A stretch of DNA of 64,000 bases. Source: Mactromeris polynyma. Taxonomy: Eukaryota; Mollusca; Bivalvia; Venerida; Mactridae. The stretch covers positions 26,168,619 through 26,232,618 of the forward strand of contig JASFXZ010000001.1 in assembly GCA_032209605.1 (NCBI GenBank), given 5' to 3'. A program made the position numbers and the translations under genes. Shown here in pieces: positions 36,501 to 51,500 of the stretch; position 1 is the first letter of the stretch; each line of letters opens with the position of its first letter. The notes below the pieces were generated by a model. It saw nothing but the letters and a program-made list of their open reading frames with translations. It ran no database searches and was not told the DNA's origin.

Positions 36501-39500
36501 TTTCGTGCAATAACTCAAAATCTTTAACAATAAAACGATATCATCTTTGCTTAATTCAATTTGCGCCAATCATCTTTTTTTAAAGATATTTTTTGTTTCA
36601 AAATATATTTCAGCAAACATGGAAAGGTTCAATCAAGGATCATTTCGACTTAAATATAATTAATCCAACACATTGGTTTCAAAAAATAGTTTAAATTTGT
36701 TGGTTTGAATTAAGTTGAAATGGCAACCACAATTTTAAACAATTCAGTTGCATGTAATTCTAGCAGGCAATTCTGGCAGTGATGTAGGCAAGACAACAGA
36801 ATCAGGACATATGACAGGGATGTAGGCAAGACAACAGATTCATGACATATGACAGGGATGTAGGCAAGACAACATATTCAGCACTTATGACAGGGATGTA
36901 GGCAAGACAACAGATTCAGGACATATGACAGGGATGTAGGCAAGACAACATATTCAGCACTTATGACAGGGATGTAGGCAAGACAACAGATTCAGGACAT
37001 ATGACAGGGATGTAGGCAAGACAACATATTCATGACATATGACAGGGATGTAGGCAAGACAACAGATTCAGGACATTTGACAGTGATGTAGGCAAGACAA
37101 CATATTCAGCACTTACGACAAGGATGTAGGCAAGATAACAGATTCAGGACATATGACAGGGATGTATGCAAGACAACAGATTCAGCACTTACGACAAGGA
37201 TGTAGGCAAGACAACAGATTCAGGACATATGGCTGGGATGTAGGCAAGACAACAGATTCAGCACTTACAACAAGGATGTAGGCAAGACAACATATTCAGC
37301 ACTTATGACAGGGATGTAGGCAAGACAACAGATTCAGGACAGATGGCAGTGATGTAGGCAAGACAACAGATTCAGCACATACAACAAGGATGTAGGCAAG
37401 ACAACAAGGTCAGGACATATGGCAGAGATGTAGGCAAGACAACAGAGTCAGGACATATGGCAGGAATGTAGGCAAGACAACAGGGTCAGGACATATGACA
37501 GGGATGTAGGCAAGACCACAGGGTCAGGACATATGGCAGGGATGTAGGCAAGACAACAGGGTCAGGACAAATGACAGGGATGTAGGCAAGGCAACAGTGT
37601 CAGTACATATAGCAGTGATGTAGGCAAGACAACAGGGTCAGGACATATTGAAGTGATGTAGGCAAGACAACAGGGTCAGGACATATGACAGGGATGTTGG
37701 CAAGACAACAGGGTCAGGACATATGACAGTGATGTAGACAAGACAACAGGGTCAGGACATATGACAGGGATGTAGGCAAGACAACAGGGTCAGGACATAT
37801 GACAGTGATGTAGACAAGACAACAGGGTCAGGACATATGAAAGGGATGTAAGCAAGACAAGAGGGTCAGGACATATGAAAGGGATGTAGGCAAGACAACA
37901 GGGTCAGTACATATGAAAGGGATGTAGGCAAGACAACAGGGTCAGGACATATGAAAGGGATGTAGGCAAGACAAACGATTCGGGACATATGACAGGGATG
38001 TAGGCAAGACAAACGATTCAGGACAAAGAGACAAGTTTAAATCAATAACAAAGCTCATCACAGCCTTTGGCTCAAGTCAGCTAAGTAGTGGAATACCCAC
38101 CTTGTAAATCTTCTAGTGTAACCTCTAGATAATTGAGAACATAAGCCCAAGCTAGACCTTGATGGACATCTATGGATGGCACAGTTGCTTCCATGTGTAT
38201 ATTTCCACCTAAAAATTATAAATTAAACATGCATTACATAAACAAAGCTTAATTGTTTGTTTATTGTTACAGTTTTATGCAGTAAATCAACAGTATTCGT
38301 GTACAGTCATGTACAGTGGTCAGGTGACCTAACCAGGATTGCTAGGTTACCAACCAGGTATGTCCAGTACTTTTACAGTAACTGACAACTTCCTACATAC
38401 ATCAGAGGTGGAGAATAAAGGAATTTGGATATGTTATTATAGACTGTATTCCAGGTGACTTTGTAAAAACTGTATAGCATCACGTTGTCATGGAGAATAT
38501 ATGCATCTTCCATGGTTCAAACCAAACATTACCAGATTGGAAGTCACTGAGTTACCAATCAGACTCACAGAAGTCTCAGGGAAGACAATTTTTCCAACAT
38601 ATTTTCAATGAAGGGCAATATTAGAGCCAAACAGGTTCAAGAAAACAACCTTATTCAAAACATTTTCATTTGTAAATTTAGTAAAATCAACAGAAAATAA
38701 ATGTGATTTTGGTAAATGCAAGTAAATTTTCTAAGATGAAAAATACCTGAAAACCGACAGAAACAGAAAAGCTTAAAACAGTGAGGACAGCATTGAACTT
38801 TAGTTCCATTACACATCAGCAATGTCTAACTAGAATCAACAGAGACATTTTACCAACGGTATTGTCGAAATCGAAACAACATTTACTTAAAAAAAAAACC
38901 AGTACAGTTGATGTCGACATTGTAGGTACCTAACAAAAAGCGTTGACTTATCCAAATTTCAACATATCCCAATGTCGACATATCTGATTTCCAAAGTACA
39001 GGCAATCTAACCCATCTTGTTGGTATGCGTTTTCTCTATAGCTCTGTTGTAAAACTCACTATTAGTGTGTTTTGCTGTAGGTATTGTAAAACAAACTGAC
39101 ACTTGATAATAGGTATAATTTAAATAAATATGTATATGTTTATGCATGCTTTGTGTCCAATTTTCAACAATATTCAGTAAAATACAACGAGTAATTGAAA
39201 TTAACAATGCTATGTGACTCATATTAATTTCTATAATTCTGATTTAGATCCACGATCTATCCTTTTTTTGTTTTCTGCATTGTTTAACAAACTGTCAAGA
39301 GATTCATTGTGGAACAACATTAGGTCGAGACAAAAGTGTTAATCTCATCATGGTCAATTCGCAATTATAAACATATAGCAAAAATGTCAACACAATCAAG
39401 TACATTAAGGTCACAGTAAAAACACTCTTTCGGCCAGAGAAATCATGTCAACATAACCGAACTTGTCGACATACAAATGTCGATATATAAATCATTTTCC

Positions 39501-42500
39501 CTATACAATATACAGCGACAAAAATCGGGACTTTACAAATATGTCTACTTAACCGGAATGTCGATATTACCGATGTCGACACAATGAGTGTCCACTGTAT
39601 TATCACCATAGCAACAGTGTGTGTTCAACAACAATCTTTTAAACAAAAGGACCATCTTCATGACACTGCCCTCGAAACAATATTATCACCATAACAACAG
39701 AGTGCTTTCAACAAATGTCTTTTAAACAACAGTACCCTCTTTAATGACACTGCCCTTTGAAAAAATATTATCACCATAACAACAGAATGCTTTATATAGA
39801 AATGTTGAATTAAAAATAGTTTAGAATACCCTGATTGTATTCTCAATTTCTATAGGCTAATATTGTCCAAAACAATTTGTTTACAAACATTCTAAAGAAA
39901 ATAAAAACTGACTATATTATATAAATAAAACAGATTATACTATATACATATACATAAACTACAGAAGGGTTGTGGAAAGGAGAGAATGTGACAATTTTCT
40001 GTGGTCATAACTAACATACAATGGCTTTGCACAAACCCCTATAATTGCAAAACATTTTAGGAATATTTAATATTAATTATTTGGAAAAATAAATCAGAAA
40101 ATGCAAGTGCAATAATATGCCACCATACAATACAGAAGATAACAGTCTGTTGTACTTACAACTAAGGATTTCAAGAAGGTTTTCTTTGTAATTTGTTTCT
40201 GATTTCTTCAGACACGTTACAGCACACAGGTCTTGAGGTATTTTATGCTCCTCAATATCAACTAAGATTGGTACCACACACAGCTTATGTTTCATCACAC
40301 TTTCATATAGAAATGTTCGAATTCTAAACATCATTAAAAGTGATTCTGGTATCTTAAACGATTGGTCAGAAAGTATGATGACGAGCCACTGCGCCTTTGA
40401 TACTGCTTTTCTAAAACTCTCGAAGATACTGACACCTGGTGTTGTATATTCAACAAGTTCAATGTTGTTTTCTCTCAAATATGTTTTCACCTCCTCAGCT
40501 GTTTCAGCATCCGTCTCTTCATTCATAACACAAACACTGGAACCCGAACATAAACAGCCAGTTGCACTGTTTCCCTGTACAGGCTAATAAACAAAAAAAC
40601 ACCATCTAGAAAGGGTTCATTAATTTTAAGATTGCAAAACTGTTTTTACACTACTCGTAGATACAATAATTTTGAGTCAATTTTGACATTTATCCACTTT
40701 AATAAACTGAAACATGCCCAGATGTCGGTGAGATCTCAGTGCAACAATGCATGAACAGGCTTGGCTTATAGGTGTATTCCGCAAATAAATAAGAGTAAAA
40801 TTGCATTCATAATGGTAAGCAATCATCAAGAATGATTGATACAAGTGGTATGAATTGTTTCACTATCGAGATAAATTAAATGATCATGTACATTAAGTAC
40901 TTGATAAGTGCTGGTACAGTTCTTCAATAAATAAATAAGGTACATAACTTTGTGAAGAATAATTGAAACTGAAAATACCACATTTACAACATCGCGATCA
41001 CGGTACTTGAAGCAAACTATTTTAATGTTCTATATGGACTATTTTTACTATTATAGTAAATAGTCTGTACAGAAAACTAAAACAAATGTGCTGCAAGTAC
41101 CTGTGAGAAAATATCAAAGTGATCAGCTAAATTGCATGTGGTGTGTTAGCCGCACAATTTTAAGTTTACGGACACACTGTCTAGTTGTATGGAGGGGTAT
41201 AATTAGACCCCTTCAAGAAGAACATATTTATAAAAGATTTGTTATTGTAAATTTGAAACAAACAAAAAACAGATTTTATACCGAATCACATTCCTCTTTG
41301 ATTGACTTCAGTAAAAGTTTGTACACATCTTTGTCTACAAAATAAAACAGACCAAAAAGACAATTATATATATGTAGAATACATATGCAGAACAATAAAA
41401 TAATATCAAGGCCATTCTTAAAACATTGTTTCTTTGGCAGAACCCTACCCAGCAAAATGAAGGTGGGTAGATAATTAATTTTTTCATTTATTATTTTTAT
41501 GGCCGTACTAGTGTTTTTTTTATATTGATGCAGTTTTGAAGAAAATATTTTCAAACTCAGACCCTTCAAAAAATATTTGAGTGTGTGTGCCATTTTCATG
41601 GGTAGGTAGGGTTAAGCCAAAGAAATAATTTTATAATTATGACGGCCAAATGGTTTGAAGGAAAATTGTTGTAACTGTTTGGTGGAGAAGCAGATATAAT
41701 AGTCTTCCGCCAAACCCTCGATTTATTAGGGCGTATGTATTTGTCAAGACAATGTATATTGTGTTCCAGTAATTTGTAAGTATAATTTAGTGTTATTCCA
41801 GGCGATGGTCAAACCATTACAATTCTGTTGGCCTCTTTATTTGCACATGTTGTTCTTACCCCCATTGCGTCGTTCCTACCCCAATGGTGACGTTCCTACC
41901 CCCATTGAATCGTTCCTACCCCCATTGTGTTGTTCCTACCCCCACTGTGTCATTCCTATCCCCATTGTGTTGTTCCTACCCCCACTGTGTCATTCCTATC
42001 CCCATTGTGTTGTTCCTACCCCTATTGTGTTGTTCCTACCCCCACTGTGTCATTCCTATCCCCATTGTGTTGTTCCTACCCCCATTGCGTCGTTCCTATC
42101 CCCATTGTGTTGTTCCTACCCCCACTGTGTCATTCCTACCCCCACTGTGTCGTTCCTACCCCAATGGTGACATTCCTACCCCCATTGTGTCGTTCCTACC
42201 CCCACTATGTCGTTCCTACCCCAACTGTGTCGTTCCTATCCCCACTGTGTCATTCCTACCCCAATGGTTACATTCCTACCCCCACTGTGTCATTCCTAGT
42301 CCCACTGTGTCGTTCCTACCCCAATGGTGTCATTCCTACCACCACTGTGTCGTTCCTACCCCAATGGTGACATTCCTACCCCCATTGTGTCGTCCCTGCC
42401 CCCATTGTGTCGTTCCTATCCCATGGTGTTATTCCTACCCCCATTGTGCCGTTCCTATCCCATTGTGTCGTTCCTACCCCCATTGTGTCATTCCTACCCC

Positions 42501-45500
42501 CATTGTGCCGTTCCTATCCCATTGTGTCGTTCCTATCCCCATTGTGTCATTCCTATCCCATTGTGTCGTTTCTACCCCCATTGTGTTGTTCCTACCCCCA
42601 CTGTGTCATTCCTACCCCCACTGTGTCGTTCCTACCCCCACTGTGTCATTCCTACCCCCACTGTGTCGTTCCTACCTCAATGGTGACATTCCTAACCCCA
42701 TTGTGTTGTTCCTACCCCCATTGTGTCGTTCCTATCCCATTGTGTCGTTCCTACCCCATTGTGTCGTTCCTACCCCAATGGTGACATTCCTACCCCCATT
42801 GTGTCGTTCCTACCCCCATTGTGTCGTTCCTACCCCTATTGTGTCATTCCTACCCCCATTGCTTCGTTCCTACCCCCATTGTCTCGGTCCTACCCCTATT
42901 GTGTCGTTCCTATCCCCATTGTGCCGTACCTACCCCCATTGTGTCGTTCCTACCCCCATTGTGTTGTTCCTACCCCATTGTGTCGTTCCTACCCCCATTG
43001 TGTTGTTCCTACCCCATTGTGTCGTTCCTACCCCCATTGTGTCGTTCCTACCCCCATTGTGTGTTCCTACCCCCATTGTGTTGTTTCTACCCCCACTGTG
43101 TCATTCCTACCCCTACTGTGTCATTCCTACCCCCATTGTGTTGTTCCTACCCCACTGTGTCATTCCTACCCCCACTTTGTCGTTCCTACCCCCATTGTGT
43201 TGTTCCTACCCCATTGTGTCGTTCCTACCCCCATTGTGTTGTTCCTACCCCATTGTGTCGTTCCTACCCCCATTGTGTCGTTCCTACCCCCATTGTGTGT
43301 TCCTACCCCCATTGTGTTGTTTCTACCCCCACTGTGTCATTCCTACCCCTACTGTGTCATTCCTACCCCCATTGTGTTGTTCCTACCCCACTGTGTCATT
43401 CCTACCCCCACTTTGTCGTTCCTACCCCAATGGTGACATTCCTACCCCCATTAGGTTGTTCCTACCCCCATTAGGTTGTTCCTACCCCCATTGTGTCGTT
43501 CCTACCCCAACTGTGTCATTCCTACCCCTACTGTGTTGTTCCTACCCCAATGGTGACATTCCTACCCCCATTGTGTTGTTCCTACCCCCACTGTGTAATT
43601 CCTACCCCCACTGTCTCATTCCTACCCCCACTGTGTTGTTACTACCCCAATGGTGACATTCCTATCCCCACTGTGTAATTCCTACCCCCACTGTGTCATT
43701 CCTACCCCCGCTGTGTCGTTCCTACCCCAATGGTGACATTCCTACCCCCATTGTGACGTTCCTACCCCCATTGTGTCGTTCGTACCCCAATTGTGTCGTT
43801 CCTACCCACATTGTGTCGTTCCTACACCCATTGTGTCGATCCTACCCCCATTGTGTCGTTTCTACCCCCATTGTGTTGTTCCTACCCCCACTTTGTCATT
43901 CCTACCCCCACTGTGTCTTTGTACCCCAATGGTGACATTCCTACCCCCATTGTGTCGTTCCTACACCCATTGTGTCGTTCCTATCCCATTGTATCGTTCC
44001 TACCCACATTGTGTCGTTTCTACCACCACTGTGTCATTCCTACCCACATTGTGTCGTTCCAACCCCCATTGTGACATTCCTACCCCCGTTGTGTTGTTCC
44101 TACCCCCATTGTGTCATTCCTATCCCATGGTGTTATTCCTACCCCCCTTGTGCCGTTCCTATCCCATTGTGTCGTTCCTACACCAATTGTGTCGTTCCTA
44201 TCCCATTGTGTCGTTCCTATCTCCATTGTGCCGTTCCTATCTCATTGTGTCGTTCCTACCCCCATTGCGTCGTTCCTATCCAATTGTGTCGTTCCTTCCC
44301 CCATTGTGTTGTTCCTATCCAATTGTGTCGTTTCTAACCCCATTGTGTCGTTCCTATCCCATGGTGTCGTTCCTACCCCATTGTGCCGTTCCTATCCCAT
44401 TGTGTCGTTCCTACCCCCATTGTGTTGTTCCTATCCCATTGTGTCGTTCCTACCCCCATTGTGTCTTTCCTATCCCCACTGTGTCATTCCTACCCCTACT
44501 GTGTCGTTCTTACCCCCATTGTGTCGTTCCTACCCCCATTAGGTTGTACCTACCCCCATTGTGTCAATCCTACCCCCACTGTGTCATTCCTACCCCTACT
44601 GTGTTGTTCCTATCCCCACAGTGTCGTTCCTACCCCAATGGTGACATTCCTACCCCCATTGTGTCGTTCCTACCCCCATTGTGATGTTCCTACCCCCATT
44701 AGGTTGTACCTACCCCCATTGTGTCAATCCTACCCCCATTGTGTCGATCCTACCCCCACTGTGTCATTCCTACCCCTACTGTGTTGTTCCTATCCCCACA
44801 GTGTCGTTCCTACCCCAATGGTGACATTCCTACCCCCACTGTGTCGTTCCTACCCCCACTGTGTCATTCCAACCCCCACTGTGACATTCCTACCCGCGTT
44901 GTGTTGTTCCTACCCCCATTGTGTCATTCCTATCCCATGGTGTTATTCCTACCCCCCTTGTGCCGTTCCAATCCCATTGTGTCGTTCCTACACCAATTGT
45001 GTCGTTCCTATCCCATTGTGTCGTTCCTATCTCCATTGTGCCGTTCCTATCTCATTGTGTCGTTCCTACCCCCATTGCGTCGTTCCTATCCCATTGTGTC
45101 GTTCCTACCCCCATTGTGCCATTCCTATCCCATTGTGTCGTTTCTACCCCCATTGTGTCGTTCCTATCCCATGGTGTCGTTCCTACCCCATTGTGCCATT
45201 CCTATCCCATTATGTCGTTCCTACCCCCATTGTGTTGTTCCTATCCCATTGTATTGTTCCTACCCCCATTGTGTCGTTCCTATCCCCACTGTGTAATTCC
45301 TACCCCCACTGTCTCATTCCTACCCCCACTGTGTTGTTACTACCCCAATGGTGACATTCCTACCCCCACTGTGTAATTCCTACCCCCACTGTGTCATTCC
45401 TACCCCCACTGTGACGTTCCTACCCCAATGGTGACATTCCTACCCCCATTGTGACGTTCCTACCCCCATTGTGTCATTTGTACCCCAATTGTGTTGTTCC

Positions 45501-48500
45501 TACCCACATTGTGTCGTTTCTACACCCATTGTGTCGATCCTACCCCCATTGTGTCTTTTCTACCCCCATTGTGTTGTTCCTACCCCCACTTTGTCATTCC
45601 TACCCCCACTGTGTCTTTGTACCCCAATGGTGACATTCCTACCCTCATTGTGTCGTTCCTACACCCATTGTGTCGTTCCTATCCCATTGTATCGTTCCTA
45701 CCCACATTGTGTCGTTTCTACCACCACTGTGTCATTCCTACCCACATTGTGTCGTTCCAACCCCCACTGTGACATTCCTACCCCCGTTGTGTTGTTCCTA
45801 CCCCCATTGTGTCATTCCTATCCCATGGTGTTATTCCTACCCCCCTTGTGCCGTTCCTATCCCATTGTGTCGTTCCTACACCAATTGTGTCGTTCCTATC
45901 CCATTGTGTCGTTCCTATCTCCATTGTGCCGTTCCTATCTCATTGTGTCATTCCTACCCCCGTTGTGTTGTTCCTACCCCCATTGTGTCATTCCTATCCC
46001 ATGGTGTTATTCCTACCCCCCTTGTGCCGTTCCTATCCCATTGTGTCGTTCCTACACCAATTGTGTCGTTCCTATCCCATTTTGTCGTTCCTATCTCCAT
46101 TGTGCCGTTCCTATCTCATTGTGTCGTTCCTACCCCCATTGCGTCGTTCCTATCCCATTGTGTCGTTCCTACCCCCACTGTGCCATTCCTATCCCATTGT
46201 GTCGTTTCTACCCCCATTGTGTCGTTCCTATCCCATGGTGTCGTTCCTACCCCATTGTGCCGTTCCTATCCCATTGTGTCGTTCCTACCCCCATTGTGTT
46301 GTTCCTATCCCATTGTGTCGTTCCTACCCCCATTGTGTCTTTCCTATCCCCACTGTGTCATTCCTACCCCTACTGTGTCGTTCTTACCCCCATTGTGTCG
46401 TTCCTACCCCCATTAGGTTGTACCTACCCCCATTGTGTCAATCCTACCCCCATTGTGTCGATCCTACCCCCACTGTGTCATTCCTACCCCTACTGTGTTG
46501 TTCCTATCCCCACAGTGTCGTTCCTACCCCAATGGTGACATTCCTACCCCCATTGTGTCGTTCCTACCCCCATTGTGATGTTCCTACCCCCACTGTGTTT
46601 TTCCTACCCCCACTGTGTCGTTCCGACCCCAACAAAAACCTATCAAATGACAGCTTGTCTGTACAACATACTATCACATTCTTTCAACACTATCTAAACA
46701 TGTAGAGATACTTACTTTACATGCACATGGAAAGTAACAAGAAAGTATAATATAACCTGTGTCTTAACACTGCTCTGATCGCAGGATATTTTTTCATCAG
46801 TTGTCTCCCTTTATCAATCCTAGAGTTCTCTCCCTTTATCTCTTTTATAGTATTTGTATAGAAAGGATAAAGGGAGAGAACTCATGGCATTCTCCTGTGA
46901 ATCTGTTTTAAGATGAAAATTGCAGTAAAAGTGCAGGTTGAGGGATTTTAGGTATAAGTCAGACTCAACTTGTCTCCAAGTCACCGACGCATACAGTCAA
47001 TTTAACCCAAAGGACACTGCTGCTCAGCTTATCCACAGCATACTAATACATCAAACAAAAAATAAAGTGAGGATTTCCCTTATTTACTCCTATAGAACCA
47101 TTGTAAAACAATATTCATTAATTCTCTTATTATCAGTGTGAGTATACATGTACAAAGAACAAACTTTATCTTACCATTATCAAAGCGAATAAATTTTATT
47201 CTATTATTGCATTCCTGGTTTTTTGGATGATTCAAAAGTCGGTTATATGTATAATAGAATCTGTCAACCTGAAAAGTATTCACATGTTTGCTTTAGAAGT
47301 TCTAGTAAAAAAATTAATTTTGGAGCTTAAAGATGAAGACTTGACAACCGTTTGTATAAGAAAACAACCTGAGCCCAATCTGCTAAATTTGTACAATATT
47401 CTATTCATAGGAGAAATATATACTACAGAATGGATAAAGGAAGAGAACTATAGAAGGGATAAATGGAGAGAACTTGTGACAATCTCCTGTGATTCTATTA
47501 CCATTCCTAAGGTTGAGACCACATGTCTCCCTATTTATCTTTTCTAAAGAATGAATCTGTGGTGACGAGTTCTCCCCCTTTATCTCTCCTACAGAATGAA
47601 TCTGTGGTCATAAGTTCTCCCCCTTTATCCCTTCTATACAATGAATCTTTGGTCATGAGTTCTCCCCCTTTATCTCTCCTACAGAATGAATCTGTGGTCA
47701 TGAGTTCTCCCCCTTTATCTCTCCTTCAGAATGAATCTGTGGTCATGAGTTCTCCCCCTTTATCTCTCCTACAGAATGAATCTGTGGTCATGAGTTCTCC
47801 CCCTTTATCTCTCCTACAGAATGAATCTTTGGTCATGAGTTCTCCCCCTTTATCTCTCCTACAGAATGAATCTTTGGTCATGAGTTCTACCCCTTTATCC
47901 CTCCTACAGAATGAATCTGTGATAATGTGCTCTCCCCTTTATCCCTTCTATAGAATGAATCTTTGGTCATGAGTTCTCCCCCTTTATCTCTCCTATAGAA
48001 TGAATCTGTGATAATGCGCTCTCCCCTTTATCCCTTCTATAGAATGAATCTGTGGTCAGGAGTTCTCCCCCTTTATCCCTTCTATAGAATGAATCTGTGG
48101 TCAGGAGTTCTCCCCCTTTATCCCTTCTATAGAATGAATCTGTGGTCAGGAGTTCTTCCCCTTTATCCCTTCTATAGAATGAATCTGTGGTCAGGAGTTC
48201 TCCCCCTTTATCCCTTCTATAGAATGAATCTGTGGTCAGGAGTTCTCCCCCTTTATCCCTTCTACAGAATGAATCTTTGGTCATGAGTTCTCCCCCTTTA
48301 TCCCTTCTATAGAATGAATCTGTGGTCATGAGTTCTCCCCCTTTATCTCTCCTACAGAATGAATCTGTGGTCAGGAGTTCTTCCCCTTTATCCCTTCTAT
48401 AGAATGAATCTGTGGTCAGGAGTTCTCCCCCTTTATCCCTTCTATAGAATGAATCTGTGGTCAGGAGTTCTCCCCCTTTATCCCTTCTATAGAATGAATC

Positions 48501-51500
48501 TTTGGTCATGAGTTCTCCCCCTTTATCCCTTCTATAGAATGAATCTGTGGTCATGAGTTCTCCCCCTTTATCTCTCCTACAGAATGAATCTGTGGTCATG
48601 AGTTCTCCTCTTTATCTCTCCTACAGAATGAATCTTTGGTCATGAGTTCTCCCCCTTTATCTCTTCTACAGAATGAATCTTTGGTCATGAGTTCTCCCCT
48701 TTATCCCTTCTATAGAATGAATCTTTGGTCATGAGTTCTCCCCCTTTATCTCTCCTACAGAATGAATCTTTGGTCATGAGTTCTCCCCCTTTATCTCTCC
48801 TACAGAATGAATCTTTGGTCACGAGTTCTCCCCCTTTATCCTATCTATAGAATGAATCTTTGGTCAGGAGTTCTCCCCTTTATACCTTCTATAGAATGAA
48901 TCTTTGGTCATGAGTTCTCCCCCTTTATCTCTCCTACAGAATGAATCTTTGGTCAGGAGTTCTCCCCTTTATCCCTTCTATAGAATGAATCTTTGGTCAT
49001 GAGTTCTCCAACTTTATCCCTTCTATAGAATGAATCTTTGTCATGAGTTCTCCCCCTTTATCCCTTCTATAGAATGAATCTTTGGTCATGAGTTCTCCCC
49101 CTTTATCCCTTCTATAGAATGAATCTTTGGTCATGAGTTATCTAACTTTATCCCTTCTATAGAATGAATCTTTGGTCATGAGTTCTCCCCCTTTATCCCT
49201 TCTATAGAATGAATCTTTGGTCATGAGTTCTCCCCCTTTATCCCTTCTATAGAATGAGTCTGTGGTCATGAGTTTCTCCCCCTTTATCCCTTCTATAGAA
49301 TGAATCTTTGAACAAGGTATAAGAATACGTTGTACTTCAGTGAAAACATTTTATAATACACACAACGTCATTGGTTATTCACCTCTGCTTCATGTATGGA
49401 GGTTGTCAGTAACTTGCAATTGATCAAGTTAGTACTGGTGGGTATCCCTACGGTCAATGTAATACAAATGAGTTTGAGACTAGTCTCAGAATGCAACCTT
49501 GTCATTGGTCAATATTTAGACTGTACTCTGAAATAATCAGTCAGATGCTTGAGTTTTAAAACTCATCTCAAGATTGCCACCTAATACCCCCAAACACCGA
49601 TTAGTATTACAGATAAACTGTTGAGAAACAACACAAAACTGTAAACAGGGGTTCGACTAGGTGCTGAATTCCATTGGTCATTTGATAGTTTTTGACCGAA
49701 TTTAACTATTTTATAGCCAAATTGATTATAATTTTGAGGGGTCTAAGGGTCAAGTCCAAGGTCAAATGGAACACCTGTGTTAATTTTATTTACCTGCAAT
49801 TTTCGTTCTCCCTCAGACATAACAAGTTTAGTACAGCTTTCATTTTTATTTTCATTCATGTCGTCAGAAAACATATGTATCTTTCTTTTCTCCAATTTAC
49901 TCAAAATACTAAGTGTATTCGGAATTTGACCAACAAAAAAGTATTGCTGAAAGGTAAACAACATGTCATTTGCACTAAACTTTGAAAGACTACAAGAAAA
50001 ACAAAGGTGGTGCAGTTTGGACACATGCGTAGTTAGGGCCTCTCACAAAATTACTATAAATATTGTATTTTGTCAAATAATTCCTGTGGTCACAAAAGCT
50101 GATTCCTTAACAGTAAAACACAGAGACACACTCCTCTCATGTAACAGTGAAACTCAGAGACACACTCCTGTCATGTAACAGTGAAACTCAGAGACACACT
50201 CCACTCATGTAACAGTGAAACTCAGAGACACACTCCTGTCATGTAACAGTGAAACTCAGAGACACACTCCACTCATGTAACAGTGAAACTCAGAGACACA
50301 CTCCTGTCATGTAACAGTGAAACTCAGAGACACACTCCACTCATGTAACAGTGAAACTCAGAGACACACTCCTCTCATGTAACAGTAAAACACAGAGACA
50401 CACTCCTCTCATGAATCAGTGAAACTCAGAGACACACTCCACTCATGTAACAGTGAAACACAGAGACACACTCCTCTTATGTAACAGTGAAACTCAGAGA
50501 CACACTCCTCTCATGTAACAGTGAAACACAGAGACACACTCCTCTCATGTAACAGTGAAACACAGAGACACACTCCTCTCATGTAACAGTGATTTACACA
50601 GAGACACACTCCGCTCATGTAACAGTGATTTACACAGAGACACACTCCGCTCATGTAACAGTGATTTACACAGAGACACACTCCACTCATGTAACAGTGA
50701 AACACAGAGACACACTCCTCTCATGTAACACAGAGACACACTCCTCTCATGTAACAGTGAAACACAGAGACACCTGCTCATGTAACAGTGAAACACAGAG
50801 ACACACTCAGCTCATGTAACAGTGAAACACAGAGACACACTCTGCTCATGTAACAGTGAAACACAGAGACACACTCCGCTCATGTAACAGTGATTTACAC
50901 AGAGACACACTTCTCTCATGTAACAGTGAAACACAGAGACACACTCCTCTCATGTAACAGTGATTTACACAGAGACACACTCCGCTCATGTAACAGTGAA
51001 ACACAGAGACACACTCCGCTCATGTAACAGTGATTTACACAGAGACACACTCCGCTCATGTAACAGTGAAACACAGAGACACACTCCGCTCATGTAACAG
51101 TGATTTACACAGAGACACACTTCTCTCATGTAACAGTGAAACACAGAGACACACTCTGCTCATGTAACAGTGAAACACAGAGACACACTCCTCTCATGTA
51201 ACAGTGATTTACACAGAGACACACTCCGCTCATGTAACAGTGATTTACACAGAGACACACTCCGCTCATGTAACAGTGATTTACACAGAGACACACTCCA
51301 CTCATGTAACAGTGAAACACAGAGACACACTCCTCTCATGTAACACAGAGACACACTCCTCTCATGTAACAGTGAAACACAGAGACACCTGCTCATGTAA
51401 CAGTGAAACACAGAGACACACTCAGCTCATGTAACAGTGAAACACAGAGACACACTCTGCTCATGTAACAGTGAAACACAGAGACACACTCCGCTCATGT

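Noticed and set aside
41884..46705. Plus-strand open frames of up to 590 residues rich in Pro, Ser, Tyr and Cys
   Set aside because: All are the 20 bp array read in different phases. They overlap each other in every frame, lie in an intron and have no non-repetitive sequence.
47967..48599. 210-residue RRDKGGELLTTDSFY repeat frame on the gene's own strand
   Set aside because: A 45 bp unit keeps phase automatically. Exons 49794 and 47268 already join directly in phase without it.
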